DNA of 64,000 bases from assembly GCF_947501405.1 (NCBI RefSeq), contig NZ_CANMVK010000001.1:1736001-1800000 (forward strand). Direction: 5' to 3'. The translations under genes were made by a program, and so were the position numbers. Below, piece after piece: positions 26,450 to 35,537 of the stretch; positions within the stretch are counted from its first letter, which is position 1; the number at the start of each line of letters is the position of its first letter. This DNA is from an uncultured Hoeflea sp. GTDB lineage: Bacteria > Pseudomonadota > Alphaproteobacteria > Rhizobiales > Rhizobiaceae. The notes beneath the pieces were generated by a model. The model was given only the letters and a program-made list of their open reading frames with translations. It was not told the origin of the DNA and did not search any database.

Positions 26450-27727
26450 ATGGTGGAGACCCTGAAACCTGCGAGCGCGAGCACCGGATCCATGGCGAAC
26501 GCCCACGACATCACGGTCACCCCCCTTCCCCATCCAGCGGCTGCGCGGCGGCGCAACCCGGTTTCTGCCTATCTGTGCAATCAGATCGGCGGCGTTGGGC
26601 GTGTGTGGGACCAGCTTCAGGCAAATCCGGATGTCAGCTTTCACCAAAGCCGGGCGTGGGTCGAGTCCTGGGCAGGCGGCACCGGGGCGCGCCTCTCGAT
26701 TGTCACGCTGGAACGCGAAGGCCAAACGCTGGCGGCGCTGCCGCTGGAAATCGTCAAGACCGGCGGGCTTAAAATCGCGCGGTTTGCAGGCACTGCCTAT
26801 TCCAACGCCAATACCGGGCTACTGCCTGACAACCAGGGTGAAGAGGATATCCCGGTTGCGCCCGCGGACCTTGCGGACGCTCTCAATCGCGCCGGGCTCG
26901 CTGCCGATATCGTGTTGTTTGACAAACTGCTCCCCGAGACGGCGCAGCGGGCACCCTATTCGGCACTGAGCCGTGTCTGGCACCACAATCCCAGCTTTCA
27001 ACTGCCGCTGAGCGCCGATTTTGCCGCGGTTCTCGCCCAGATCAACGGCAAGCGCCGGCGCAAGAAATTCCGTCTGTCCGAACGCCGGCTGGAGGCCGTG
27101 GGCGGTTATCGCCATATCACCGGCGATGATGACGCCCAGGCGCTGAGGCTACTTGAAACCTTCTTGAAACAAAAGCCGGTGCGGCTTGCCGCGCAAGGCC
27201 TGCCCAACGTGTTCGCTGATGCGGGCGTGCGCGCCTTTCTGGCTCGGCTGGCGATGACCCGCGACGCCGATGGCGCGCCCGGTCTGGAATTGCACGGCAT
27301 CGAACTTCAAGGTCAAAATGAAGGCCGTATCATCGCGGTGGCCGGGCTGACGACCAAGGACCGTCACATAACTTGCCAGTTCGGATCCATCGACGAAACC
27401 ATTGCGGCGGACGCCAGCGCCGGTGAATTGCTGTTTTACCGGATGATCGAACAAGCCTCGGCGGCCGGTGCGACTGTGTTTGATTTCGGGGTCGGAGACC
27501 AGCTCTACAAGCGCTCCTGGTGCCCGGTGCGCACCGATCTGGTCGATTGCTATTTGCCGCTCAGTCTCAAGGGCCGGCTGGCCGCACCCTTGCTGACCAC
27601 TTCGATCAAGCTCAAACGCACGGTCAAGACATCGCCACGGCTGCACCGCGCGGCAGCCTGGGTGCGTGGATTGCGTGTGCGCAACGGCAAGACCAACGAT
27701 GCAGACGCTTCCCGCGACGAAGCCTGA
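26450..27727 (+). CDS. GNAT acetyltransferase of the BioF2/CelD type
   Basis: A 425-residue cytoplasmic protein. The C-terminal half holds the Acetyltransf_6 (BioF2-like) domain, with an LHGIELQGQNEGRIIAVAGL strand-turn and a GATVFDFGVGDQLYKRSWCP motif. The N-terminal half has FHQSRAWVESWA, common in polysaccharide-locus members such as CelD. It probably acylates a polysaccharide precursor or lipid-linked sugar. It is adjacent and convergent to the Wzc-like gene, which supports an exopolysaccharide role. The ATG at 26450 was chosen on position; MANAHDITV downstream is an alternative. Confidence 0.85.
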   Translation: MVETLKPASASTGSMANAHDITVTPLPHPAAARRRNPVSAYLCNQIGGVGRVWDQLQANPDVSFHQSRAWVESWAGGTGARLSIVTLEREGQTLAALPLEIVKTGGLKIARFAGTAYSNANTGLLPDNQGEEDIPVAPADLADALNRAGLAADIVLFDKLLPETAQRAPYSALSRVWHHNPSFQLPLSADFAAVLAQINGKRRRKKFRLSERRLEAVGGYRHITGDDDAQALRLLETFLKQKPVRLAAQGLPNVFADAGVRAFLARLAMTRDADGAPGLELHGIELQGQNEGRIIAVAGLTTKDRHITCQFGSIDETIAADASAGELLFYRMIEQASAAGATVFDFGVGDQLYKRSWCPVRTDLVDCYLPLSLKGRLAAPLLTTSIKLKRTVKTSPRLHRAAAWVRGLRVRNGKTNDADASRDEA

Positions 27728-27786
27728 ACGGGATCGCCAAAGCGACCGGTCTTAGTGAAGCACCGTGAAAGCCCGGAAAACCGTTC

Positions 27787-29952
27787 TCAGGCTGCAGAAC
27801 TTGCCGAACCCAACGGGCTATCGGTTTCGCCTGGGGTCATCAGCAGCACGTTCTCGAAACCCTGCTCATGGAATTCAGCCAGGAACTCACCGACCGCTGC
27901 CTCATCAGCACGCAGGATCGACAGCACCACTTCACCGGTGTCGGTGCGTGCGATCCGGGCCACAGCAGCGGCCTCGGCTGCGCCGCATTCAACGATGACC
28001 AGATCATAGGCCTCGGTGAGTGCGTCGATGATCATCGGCAGCCGGTCGATGGCGCGCATGGCGCGGCGCGCATTGGCATTGCCGCGCGGAATGACGTGGG
28101 CGGATGACAGCCGGTCGGGATGGATCGAACTGGCGATGGCGATCTCGCCGGTCATCAGATCGGTGAGCCCCGGCAAACGCACGGATTCCGCCATCAATTC
28201 CGTCGGGCAAGCCGAGCCGGTCAAATCGATAAGCAATGTCTGCAGGCCCTCGCCGGCCACCGTTCGGGCCAGAATAACCGAGGATGCGGAGCCCTCGTCG
28301 CCCTCGGGCGACACACAAACCGCCACGGACACCTGATCGGCGATCAATTGCTCGGCAACCGCGTCGACGGTGAAATCATCGGCATCATTGGCAATCGCCG
28401 GCAGCAATGTCGTGGCGCCATGATCATAGCCTGTGCTGGCCTCGGTCGCATAATCTAAAGCCCTGTCGGAGTGTGTGGCAGCGCTCACAGCGGACGCGGC
28501 CATGGCAGCACCGGCCGGAGCAGCGTGTTGGTCCGCAGCATTGATGTCCGAAGACGGGCGCAGTGCCCGGCCCGAGAACAGCTCGCCCAGCATGATGAAG
28601 ATCACCGACAACAGGAAGGTCGCAAAAGCGGCGACAAAAATGATCGGCCCCTTCTTGGGATAATGGGATTCGGAAGCCGGTACGGCGCGCGAGATCACCC
28701 GCGCATCGGCGGGCAGCGCCTTGGGTTCGGAGCGTGAGGCGGCTTCGCGATAGCGGCCGAGATAGGTTTCGAGCAAATCGCGCTGGGCCGCGGCCTCGCG
28801 CTCAAGCGAGCGCAGCTCGACGGCCTCCTCGCCCTCGCGCGCCGAACCGGCCTTAAGAGCGTTGAGTTGCGCGGTCAGCTCCTCTTCGCGGATCTTGGCG
28901 ACCCGGGCATTGCCTTCAAGGCTTGCAAGAACTTTACGAACCTCGCCAACGGTTTGCCGTTCAATATCCGCCAGCTGCGCGCGAAGCCCCTTCATCCGCG
29001 GATGGGCTTCCAGCAGCGTGGTCGACAGATCCGCGATCTGGGCGCGTACGGCGCCCTCGCTTTCACGCAGCTGCTGAATGACCGGCGATCCGAGCACATC
29101 GGAGATGGTGTCGACCGACTGGCCGTTCTCCAGAGCGCTGCGAACCGATTGCGCACGCGCTTGTGAATCCGCGCGCTCGGCGCGGATTCGGCTGAGCTCG
29201 GTGGAAATATCCGACAATTGTTTGGCGGCGATGGTGTCCTGCTCGTTGATCAGCAGCAGCCCTGTTTCGGCCCGGTACTGGGCAACCTTGCCCTCGGCCT
29301 CGCGAACCTTGTCGCGAAGCTTGGCGATCTCGGGCTCCAGCCAGGCGCTGGCATCGGTGTTGCTCTCAAGCTTGGCGCCCGACTGGAAGGCCAGGTAAGC
29401 GTCGACCAGCGCGTTGGGCACGGTGGCTGCCAGCGCAGCGTCTTCGGATGAAAACTCGATGCCGATCACCCGTGAGCCAGGCACGGCGTAAACCTCGAGC
29501 TTCTTGTAGAACTCCTTGAGGATGCGTTCATCGGCGGGCACATCGAGCGGGTTCTTCTTAAGCCCCAGCATGACCAGCATATCGCCAACGGCCGAAGGAT
29601 TGGCGGCCGGATCGAATTCTTCGCGCGAGGAAAGATCGAGTTCGCGCGCCACCTGCTTGACCAGATCGACCGACCGCAGGATTTCGACCTGGCTGGTTAC
29701 TGCCCGCTCGTCAAGCAGCGCCGCATCGGCCATCGGCTGGGCCTGGTCCGCGGAAAACACCGGTTCGCGCGTTTCGATCAGCAATCGGGTTTCGGATTTG
29801 TAGAGCGGGTCGATCATGCCGGTGACGACAAAGGCCAACCCGGCCGCAGCGGCCGTCAGACCCGCGACAAGACCCTTCTTGTCCCAGACCGCCTTCAGAA
29901 GACGGCCGAGATCGATATCCACATCATTTTGGTTTGCTGGTCCGGCAGACAT
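27787..29952 (-). CDS. Wzz/Wzc-like polysaccharide co-polymerase with degenerate kinase domain
   Basis: A 721-residue inner-membrane protein. It has an N-terminal Wzz domain with a first membrane helix at about 28-48, a long periplasmic coiled-coil region and a second membrane helix at about 438-460. A cytoplasmic C-terminal domain resembles a BY-kinase or ATPase. That domain has no Walker A GK[ST]: the loop reads SPEGDEGSASS. The Walker A' segment is LLIDLTGS and Walker B is VIVECG, and there is no tyrosine-rich tail. It therefore probably controls chain length and export without phosphorylating itself. It is divergent from the Wza-type gene. Confidence 0.88.
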   Translation of the reverse strand: MSAGPANQNDVDIDLGRLLKAVWDKKGLVAGLTAAAAGLAFVVTGMIDPLYKSETRLLIETREPVFSADQAQPMADAALLDERAVTSQVEILRSVDLVKQVARELDLSSREEFDPAANPSAVGDMLVMLGLKKNPLDVPADERILKEFYKKLEVYAVPGSRVIGIEFSSEDAALAATVPNALVDAYLAFQSGAKLESNTDASAWLEPEIAKLRDKVREAEGKVAQYRAETGLLLINEQDTIAAKQLSDISTELSRIRAERADSQARAQSVRSALENGQSVDTISDVLGSPVIQQLRESEGAVRAQIADLSTTLLEAHPRMKGLRAQLADIERQTVGEVRKVLASLEGNARVAKIREEELTAQLNALKAGSAREGEEAVELRSLEREAAAQRDLLETYLGRYREAASRSEPKALPADARVISRAVPASESHYPKKGPIIFVAAFATFLLSVIFIMLGELFSGRALRPSSDINAADQHAAPAGAAMAASAVSAATHSDRALDYATEASTGYDHGATTLLPAIANDADDFTVDAVAEQLIADQVSVAVCVSPEGDEGSASSVILARTVAGEGLQTLLIDLTGSACPTELMAESVRLPGLTDLMTGEIAIASSIHPDRLSSAHVIPRGNANARRAMRAIDRLPMIIDALTEAYDLVIVECGAAEAAAVARIARTDTGEVVLSILRADEAAVGEFLAEFHEQGFENVLLMTPGETDSPLGSASSAA

Positions 29953-30180
29953 GTTGGGTTTACTCCGTACTCACACAGGACCGGAAGAGTAAATGAACAT
30001 GGTAACGCAAGGGTTAAGAGCCCGGTTAGGCTTCCTTTACCTTTGCCGCCTGCCCGCACGCACAAGGTGCGGATGAGCAGGACACTGCACATTTTATGTT
30101 CGCGGTTTTACCGCCCGTTAACCCTAATGGATCGATAACTGGTTTCGAAATTCGCACGTTCGCGTGGAGAAAGCTCAAGC

Positions 30181-30792
30181 ATGAAACCCGCTCCGTCCCC
30201 AGCCCGGCCAACCGGCAGCCCCGCTCGCGGGTTCAAAGCGACAGCCCTGCTGGCGGCCGCCATGGCGGCGGTGACACTTGCGGGATGTTCGGGCTATCAG
30301 CCCGCGCCCCGCGCATTCCACGAAGCAGTCATCCAGCCCTACAGGCTCGATGCCGGGGACCGGGTGCGCATCACCGTGTTCGAGCAGGACGGGCTGACTG
30401 GCACCTATACGGTCGACCAGGCGGGCTATATCGCCTTTCCGCTGGTTGGTGCAGTCGCTGCGCGCGGCCGCACGCTGCAAGATCTGGAAGGCGGCATCGC
30501 CGGAAGCCTGCGGCAGGGTTATCTGCGCGATCCGGACGTCTCTATCGAAGTTGACCGCTACCGCTCCTTCTTCATCATGGGAGAAGTCGGCCAGGCCGGA
30601 CAGTATTCCTATGTGGCAGGTATGACCGTGCAGAACGCGATTGCCATTGCCGGCGGGTTCAGCACCCGGGCCAACCAGCGCAATGTCGACATTACCCGCA
30701 AGATCAACGGCAAGATCATGACCGGCAGGGTTTCGATTTCCGATCCCATTCTGGCCGGCGACACCATCTATATCCGCGAGCGGTTGTTCTGA
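30181..30792 (+). CDS. Wza-type polysaccharide export lipoprotein
   Basis: A 203-residue outer-membrane export lipoprotein. The signal peptide ends in the lipobox LAGC. The mature part has a Poly_export domain (YRLDAGDRVRITVFEQDGL) and a SLBB-like repeat (FFIMGEVGQAGQYSYV). It is shorter than E. coli Wza and lacks the C-terminal membrane helix, as in ExoF-like proteins of rhizobia. A GGAGAAAG site precedes the ATG. The GT4 gene starts four bases after its stop, so the two are co-transcribed. Confidence 0.92.
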   Translation: MKPAPSPARPTGSPARGFKATALLAAAMAAVTLAGCSGYQPAPRAFHEAVIQPYRLDAGDRVRITVFEQDGLTGTYTVDQAGYIAFPLVGAVAARGRTLQDLEGGIAGSLRQGYLRDPDVSIEVDRYRSFFIMGEVGQAGQYSYVAGMTVQNAIAIAGGFSTRANQRNVDITRKINGKIMTGRVSISDPILAGDTIYIRERLF

Positions 30793-30796
30793 TCAG

Positions 30797-31981
30797 ATGA
30801 CATCAGCCAAACCTTCCTTGCGCATCCTGCATTGTTTCCGCTCTCCGGTGGGCGGGATCTTCCGGCATGTGCGCGATCTCGCCGAAGAGCACGCCAAGGC
30901 GGGCCATCAGGTGGGCATCCTGTGCGATTCATCCACCGGCGGCGCCTATGAGGATCGCCTGTTCGACGTCATACGGCCGCATCTGGCGCTGGGATTGTCG
31001 CGGATGCCGATCCGGCGTTCGCTGGGTCTTTCAGATCTCGCGGCGGCGCGAAGAACATTTAAGGAAATCAGAGATTTGCAGCCGGATGTGCTGCACGGAC
31101 ACGGCGCCAAGGGCGGCGCCTTCGTGCGGCTTGTCGGTTCACGGTTACGGGTATCAAGGTCATGCGTTGCCCGTTTATATTCGCCGCACGGCGGCAGTCT
31201 GCACTACGACAGCAACACGCTGCGCGGGCAGGCCTATTTCTCCATTGAGCGGCTTCTCGAGCGCTGGACCGACAGCCTGGTGTTCGTGTCGGACTACGAG
31301 CGGCGAACCTATAGCGAGAAGATCGGCGAGCCGCGGGCGCCATGGCGGCTGATCCACAATGGCCTGCGCGAGAACGAGTTCGAGCCGGTCGCTGATATGC
31401 CGGATGCGGTGGATTTTCTCTATATCGGGATGATGCGGGACCTGAAGGGACCCGATGTGTTCATCAAGGCACTGCGCCGGGCCGAACAACTGGCCGGACG
31501 GCCCTTGCGCGGGGTGATGGTCGGCGATGGCGATGACAAGCCAGCTTATCAATCGCGGATCGACACTTTGGGCATGGGCGCGCGGCTGACCATGCGCGAC
31601 GCCATGCCCGCGCGCGAGGCGTTTGCGCTGGCGCGCACGGTGGTGATCCCGTCGCGTGCGGAATCGATGCCCTACATTGTGCTTGAGGCGGTCGCTGCGG
31701 GCAAAAAACTGATCTCTAGCCGCGTTGGCGGCATTCCCGAGATCCTCGGCGCCGACAGCCCCGCCTTCGTGCCGCCCGGCGATGCCGAAGCACTGGCCCA
31801 GGCGATGGCCGCCGACATTGCCGATCCGCAGCGCCTTCACGCGGCGATGCCGGAGATGGAAGCCTTTCAGCGCCAGTTTTCGGCGAGCGTGATGGCCGAC
31901 CGGATGATCGGCGTCTACCAGGAATGCCTGCGCGAAAAAGCCGGCAAAACCGCACCACGGACCGTGTCAAGCCTTTCTTAG
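30797..31981 (+). CDS. GT4-type glycosyltransferase
   Basis: A 394-residue retaining glycosyltransferase with a GT-B fold. The N-terminal domain has RSPVGGIFRHVRDLAEEHA and a HGHGAKGG loop. The C-terminal domain has RVGGIPEIL and an E-x7-E-type motif (SRAESMPYIVLEAVAAG). It probably adds one sugar of the exopolysaccharide repeat unit. It lies four bases after the export gene and 47 bases before the initiating transferase, so it is part of the same operon. Confidence 0.92.
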   Translation: MTSAKPSLRILHCFRSPVGGIFRHVRDLAEEHAKAGHQVGILCDSSTGGAYEDRLFDVIRPHLALGLSRMPIRRSLGLSDLAAARRTFKEIRDLQPDVLHGHGAKGGAFVRLVGSRLRVSRSCVARLYSPHGGSLHYDSNTLRGQAYFSIERLLERWTDSLVFVSDYERRTYSEKIGEPRAPWRLIHNGLRENEFEPVADMPDAVDFLYIGMMRDLKGPDVFIKALRRAEQLAGRPLRGVMVGDGDDKPAYQSRIDTLGMGARLTMRDAMPAREAFALARTVVIPSRAESMPYIVLEAVAAGKKLISSRVGGIPEILGADSPAFVPPGDAEALAQAMAADIADPQRLHAAMPEMEAFQRQFSASVMADRMIGVYQECLREKAGKTAPRTVSSLS

Positions 31982-32028
31982 GGTCGCTGTGCTATCCCGG
32001 AGGTCAGTGTTTACCGGGAGAGTAGGCC

Positions 32029-33594
32029 GTGAACAAGATTGACCGAGACGATGCATTTGATCCCAAGACCGTGCGCAAGGCGCTCGACGGGGTTGAGGTC
32101 AAGCCGAGCCTGAAGGGCGACGGCACGCCGGGCGAAGGCCAGATGAGCCGGCTGGCGCTGCAGACGGCCAATCGGCTGTCCCAGGAAAACTATTCCCCCA
32201 CCATGATCACCGGCAGCCTGCGGCTCGCCGAATTCGCACTGCTGGCGATGACCGGCTTTCTGGTTTACGCGCTTTATGTGGGATTTAGCCTCGATGTGCT
32301 GATGCTCTATTACGCCCCGGCGATCCTCGCCGGTTCGGCGCTGGCTATCCTGCTGATCCAGATTGCCGATGGCTATCAGGTGCCGGCACTGCGCAGTGCG
32401 CTGCGCACCCTGCCCCGGGTGCTGACCACCTGGGCTGCGGCGTTTGCGCTGATCGCGCTTGCGGCCTTCTTCCTGCAGACCGGACTTGCGTTCTCCCGTG
32501 TCTGGTTCGCGGCCTGGTTCGTCTCCGGTGCGCTGACCATCGTCGTCAGCCGCAACATCGTCGCCTACGGCATTCGCCGCTGGGCCCGCAATGGCGTGAT
32601 GGAGCGCCGCGCGGTGATCGTCGGCGGTGGCGAGATGGCCAAGGCGCTGATACGCTCGATCGAACTCGATCCGGAAAACGACATCCGCATCTGCGGCATC
32701 TTTGATGACCGCGACGAGCGCCGCTCGCCGCCTGTGGTGGCCGGCTACCCCAAGCTTGGCAATGTCGACACGCTGGTCAATTTCGCTCGCATGGCGCGGA
32801 TCGACATGCTGATCATCGCGCTGCCGCTGAACGCGGAATCGCGGGTGCTGGAGCTGCTCAAGAAACTCTGGATCCTGCCGCTCGACATCCGGCTTGCGGC
32901 ACATGCCAACAAGCTGAGATTCCGGCCGCGATCCTATTCCTATGTCGGCGCAGTGCCGATGCTCGATATTTTCGACCGGCCGATCACCGACTGGGATTCG
33001 GTGGCCAAACGCGCCTTTGACATCTTCTTCTCGCTGGTTGCCATTGTCTTGTTGTGGCCGGTGATGATCGGCACCGCGATCGCCATCAAGCTCAATTCCA
33101 AGGGACCGGTGCTGTTCAAGCAAAAGCGCCACGGCTTCAACAATGAAGTCATCGACGTGTTCAAGTTCCGCTCGATGTACACTGACCAGTGCGACCCCAC
33201 AGCACGCGCCGCGGTGACCAAGGGCGATCCCCGCGTCACCCGGGTGGGCCGGTTTATCCGCAAAACATCGATCGATGAATTGCCGCAGTTTTTCAACGTG
33301 TTGCGTGGCGATCTTTCGCTGGTTGGGCCACGGCCGCATGCAGTCGTCGCTGCCGCCCATGACCGGTTGTTCGCCGAGGTGGTGGACGGTTACTTCGCGC
33401 GTCACCGGGTCAAGCCGGGTGTCACCGGCTGGGCGCAGATCAATGGCTGGCGCGGCGAGATCGACAATGACGAGAAAATCAAGCAGCGCACTGCCTGCGA
33501 TCTCTACTACATCGAGAACTGGTCGCTGCTGTTCGATCTCAAGATCCTGTTCCTGACACCGTTCAAGCTGCTCAACACGGAAAACGCCTATTGA
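32029..33594 (+). CDS. Undecaprenyl-phosphate sugar-1-phosphate transferase (WcaJ/ExoY-like)
   Basis: A 521-residue polyprenyl glycosylphosphotransferase, the enzyme that loads the first sugar phosphate onto undecaprenyl phosphate. It has four N-terminal membrane helices, a CoA-binding-like domain (RRAVIVGGGEMAKALI) and a fifth helix. The C-terminal catalytic domain has KFRSMY, RFIRKTSIDELPQFFNVL, LVGPRPHAV and RHRVKPGVTGWAQINGWRGE. The start is a GTG at 32029 with a GGGAGAG site. The long WcaJ-like form favours glucose-1-phosphate as substrate, by family only. Confidence 0.94.
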   Translation: MNKIDRDDAFDPKTVRKALDGVEVKPSLKGDGTPGEGQMSRLALQTANRLSQENYSPTMITGSLRLAEFALLAMTGFLVYALYVGFSLDVLMLYYAPAILAGSALAILLIQIADGYQVPALRSALRTLPRVLTTWAAAFALIALAAFFLQTGLAFSRVWFAAWFVSGALTIVVSRNIVAYGIRRWARNGVMERRAVIVGGGEMAKALIRSIELDPENDIRICGIFDDRDERRSPPVVAGYPKLGNVDTLVNFARMARIDMLIIALPLNAESRVLELLKKLWILPLDIRLAAHANKLRFRPRSYSYVGAVPMLDIFDRPITDWDSVAKRAFDIFFSLVAIVLLWPVMIGTAIAIKLNSKGPVLFKQKRHGFNNEVIDVFKFRSMYTDQCDPTARAAVTKGDPRVTRVGRFIRKTSIDELPQFFNVLRGDLSLVGPRPHAVVAAAHDRLFAEVVDGYFARHRVKPGVTGWAQINGWRGEIDNDEKIKQRTACDLYYIENWSLLFDLKILFLTPFKLLNTENAY

Positions 33595-34913
33595 CCAGCA
33601 GCGCCCTCCCCGCACCCACGATCTTTCAGCCGCAGCGCGCCACGCTGTCGATGCTGGCGTCGCTGTGTGTGGCGTTCGGGGTGTTTCTGTCCGGCTTCGT
33701 CATCAACGAACCCGCACCTTACGAGCTGTTTCTGGTGGCGTTGATCGGGGTCTGGGCGCTGTTCGGGCTCCGGCTGTCGCGCCATATCGCGCCGTTGATT
33801 GCGCTCTATGTGGTGTTCAACATCGGCGGCATGTTCTCGATTCTGACCATGGAAGAGGTCAAGGGCACGCCGATGTATATGGCGGTGTCGCTGTTTCTGG
33901 CCTTCACGGCGATGTTCTTCGCCGCCATCATCGAGGCCGACCAGCGGCGGCTGCTGCTGATATTCCGCGCCTATGTGGCCGCCGCCATCATCACAGCGCT
34001 TTTGGGCATTTTGGGCTATTTCGGCGCCATTCCGGGCGGCGAGGTGTTCACACGCTATGACCGCGCCATGGGTGCATTTCAGGATCCCAATGTGTTCGGC
34101 CCCTATCTGGTGCTGCCCACGCTTTACCTCATGCACGGGCTTTTGACCGGCACGCTCAAGGCAGCCCCGCTCAGGGTGATCGGCCTGATGGTGCTGGTGC
34201 TGGGAGTGTTTTTATCGTTCTCGCGCGCGGCCTGGGGGCTGCTCGCCATCTCCATGGTTCTGCTGGTGCTGACCATGCTGATCAAGGAGCGCACCGGGGT
34301 GTTCCGGTTGAAAATCCTGGTGATGTCGCTGCTCGGATTTCTTTTGTTGATCGCCGCCATCATCGTGGCGCTTCAATTCGACCAGGTGGCGGATCTGTTT
34401 TCCGATCGCGCCAAGCTGGTCCAGGCCTATGATGGCGCCCGGCATGGCCGCTTCGAGCGTCACGGCATCGGCTTCTTGATGGCGATGGAGCATCCTTTGG
34501 GCATCGGCCCTCTGGAATTCGGTCTGATGTGGGGCGAAGACACTCACAATATCTGGCTCAAGGCGCTGATGGATTACGGCTGGCTGGGTTTTGTCAGCTA
34601 CGTCGCGCTGATGATCTGGACCTTCACCTTGGGTTTGCGCTTCCTGCTGCGCGAGCGGCCCTGGCAGCCCTATCTGATGCTGGCGCTGATCGTGCTGTTC
34701 GGCCACACCCTGATCGGCAACGTGATCGACACCGATCACTGGCGGCATTTCTATCTGCTGATGGGTGTGGTGTGGGGGTGCATCGCACTGGAGATGCGCT
34801 GGCAGGCGGCGCAGCGCCATGGCAATAAACCTGCCGCCGTTCACAATGGCCAAAGCTCACCGGGCCGGACATTGCCACAGGCACGGTCAACCGCATCCGC
34901 TGCGGGCCGCTAA
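33591..34913 (+). CDS. O-antigen ligase/polymerase (Wzy/WaaL-type) membrane protein
   Basis: A 440-residue protein with about twelve hydrophobic segments and a large periplasmic loop between helices near residues 260-310. That loop contains the RHGRFERHGIGF and GEDTHNIWLKALMDYG segments with the conserved His of the Wzy_C family. It either polymerises the exopolysaccharide repeat or ligates it. The start is a TTG at 33591 that overlaps the upstream stop codon (TTGA), so translation is probably coupled to the initiating transferase. Confidence 0.88.
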   Translation: MTSSALPAPTIFQPQRATLSMLASLCVAFGVFLSGFVINEPAPYELFLVALIGVWALFGLRLSRHIAPLIALYVVFNIGGMFSILTMEEVKGTPMYMAVSLFLAFTAMFFAAIIEADQRRLLLIFRAYVAAAIITALLGILGYFGAIPGGEVFTRYDRAMGAFQDPNVFGPYLVLPTLYLMHGLLTGTLKAAPLRVIGLMVLVLGVFLSFSRAAWGLLAISMVLLVLTMLIKERTGVFRLKILVMSLLGFLLLIAAIIVALQFDQVADLFSDRAKLVQAYDGARHGRFERHGIGFLMAMEHPLGIGPLEFGLMWGEDTHNIWLKALMDYGWLGFVSYVALMIWTFTLGLRFLLRERPWQPYLMLALIVLFGHTLIGNVIDTDHWRHFYLLMGVVWGCIALEMRWQAAQRHGNKPAAVHNGQSSPGRTLPQARSTASAAGR

Positions 34914-34930
34914 ATCTCAATGTCGTGAAA

Positions 34931-35007
34931 TGGTCGGAGCGGCCGGATTCGAACCGACGACCCCTTGTCCCCCAGACAAGTGCGCTACCGGGCTGCGCTA
35001 CGCTCCG
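34931..35007 (-). tRNA. tRNA-Pro (anticodon GGG)
   Basis: A 77-base cloverleaf. The acceptor CGGAGCG pairs with CGCTCCG, followed by discriminator A and an encoded CCA. The anticodon stem CTTGT/ACAAG holds the loop CTGGGGG, so the anticodon is GGG. The T-loop GTTCGAATC is intact. It starts 18 bases after the polymerase gene and is on the opposite strand. Confidence 0.95.
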
Positions 35008-35212
35008 ACTTGTGAGAGGCCTTAGAACATCAGTGTTTTGCGAGCAAGGGCAAAAACACGCGGCCTGCGGGAAAACCGGAAAAAAGGGGCATTGTGGGAA
35101 AATGCCGGCAAAAAGTCCCACGTAAAGTCCCACGCTATGTTCATGCGCTGTTCTCGCATTGGCGCCATCGCCGAACTTGGCCCGGTGCACCGGCCAGACC
35201 GAGTTCGTCTAA

Positions 35213-35287
35213 GGGCGCGTAGCTCAGCAGGAGAGCACTGCCTTCACACGGCAGGGGTCACAGGTTCAATCCCTGTCGCGCCCACCA
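35213..35287 (+). tRNA. tRNA-Val (anticodon CAC)
   Basis: A 75-base cloverleaf. The acceptor GGGCGCG pairs with CGCGCCC, with discriminator A and CCA encoded. The anticodon stem CTGCC/GGCAG holds the loop TTCACAC, so the anticodon is CAC. The D-arm GCTCAGCAGGAGAGC is short, as is usual for this tRNA. No integrase lies next to it, so use as an attachment site is not supported. Confidence 0.95.
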
Positions 35288-35537
35288 TTTTATCCTTCTG
35301 AAATAATTGCGTTTTATGGCGTTCTGGCGGCAGAAGATTTGCGACCTTTTCGGCATGAATGCGCGTACAGAGGCAGAACACGGCACAGGGACTCGGGAAA
35401 AATCCGGGAAATCAGTTCGCCACATGTTCACGATCGAGAGAAAACGGCGGCTGTGAATAACAAGAACCAGCATCAACAGAATACCGAAAGAGCCCTCACT
35501 GCCCCGCCAACTGTTCGGCGCGGCCGGGGCGTCAGTC
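35288..35537. other. Gap between tRNA-Val and the LysR gene
   Basis: No gene, integrase remnant or hairpin with a T-tract was found here. Open frames across it have no coding look. Confidence 0.5.

Noticed and set aside
32011-33615. Minus-strand open frame across the glycosylphosphotransferase gene
   Set aside because: The plus-strand gene has strong family motifs in all domains. The opposite frame is a high-GC shadow.
34931-35287. Prophage attachment at the tRNA-Pro or tRNA-Val gene
   Set aside because: No integrase or duplicated tRNA 3' end is seen near them, and the phage genes begin more than 7 kb away with ordinary genes in between.
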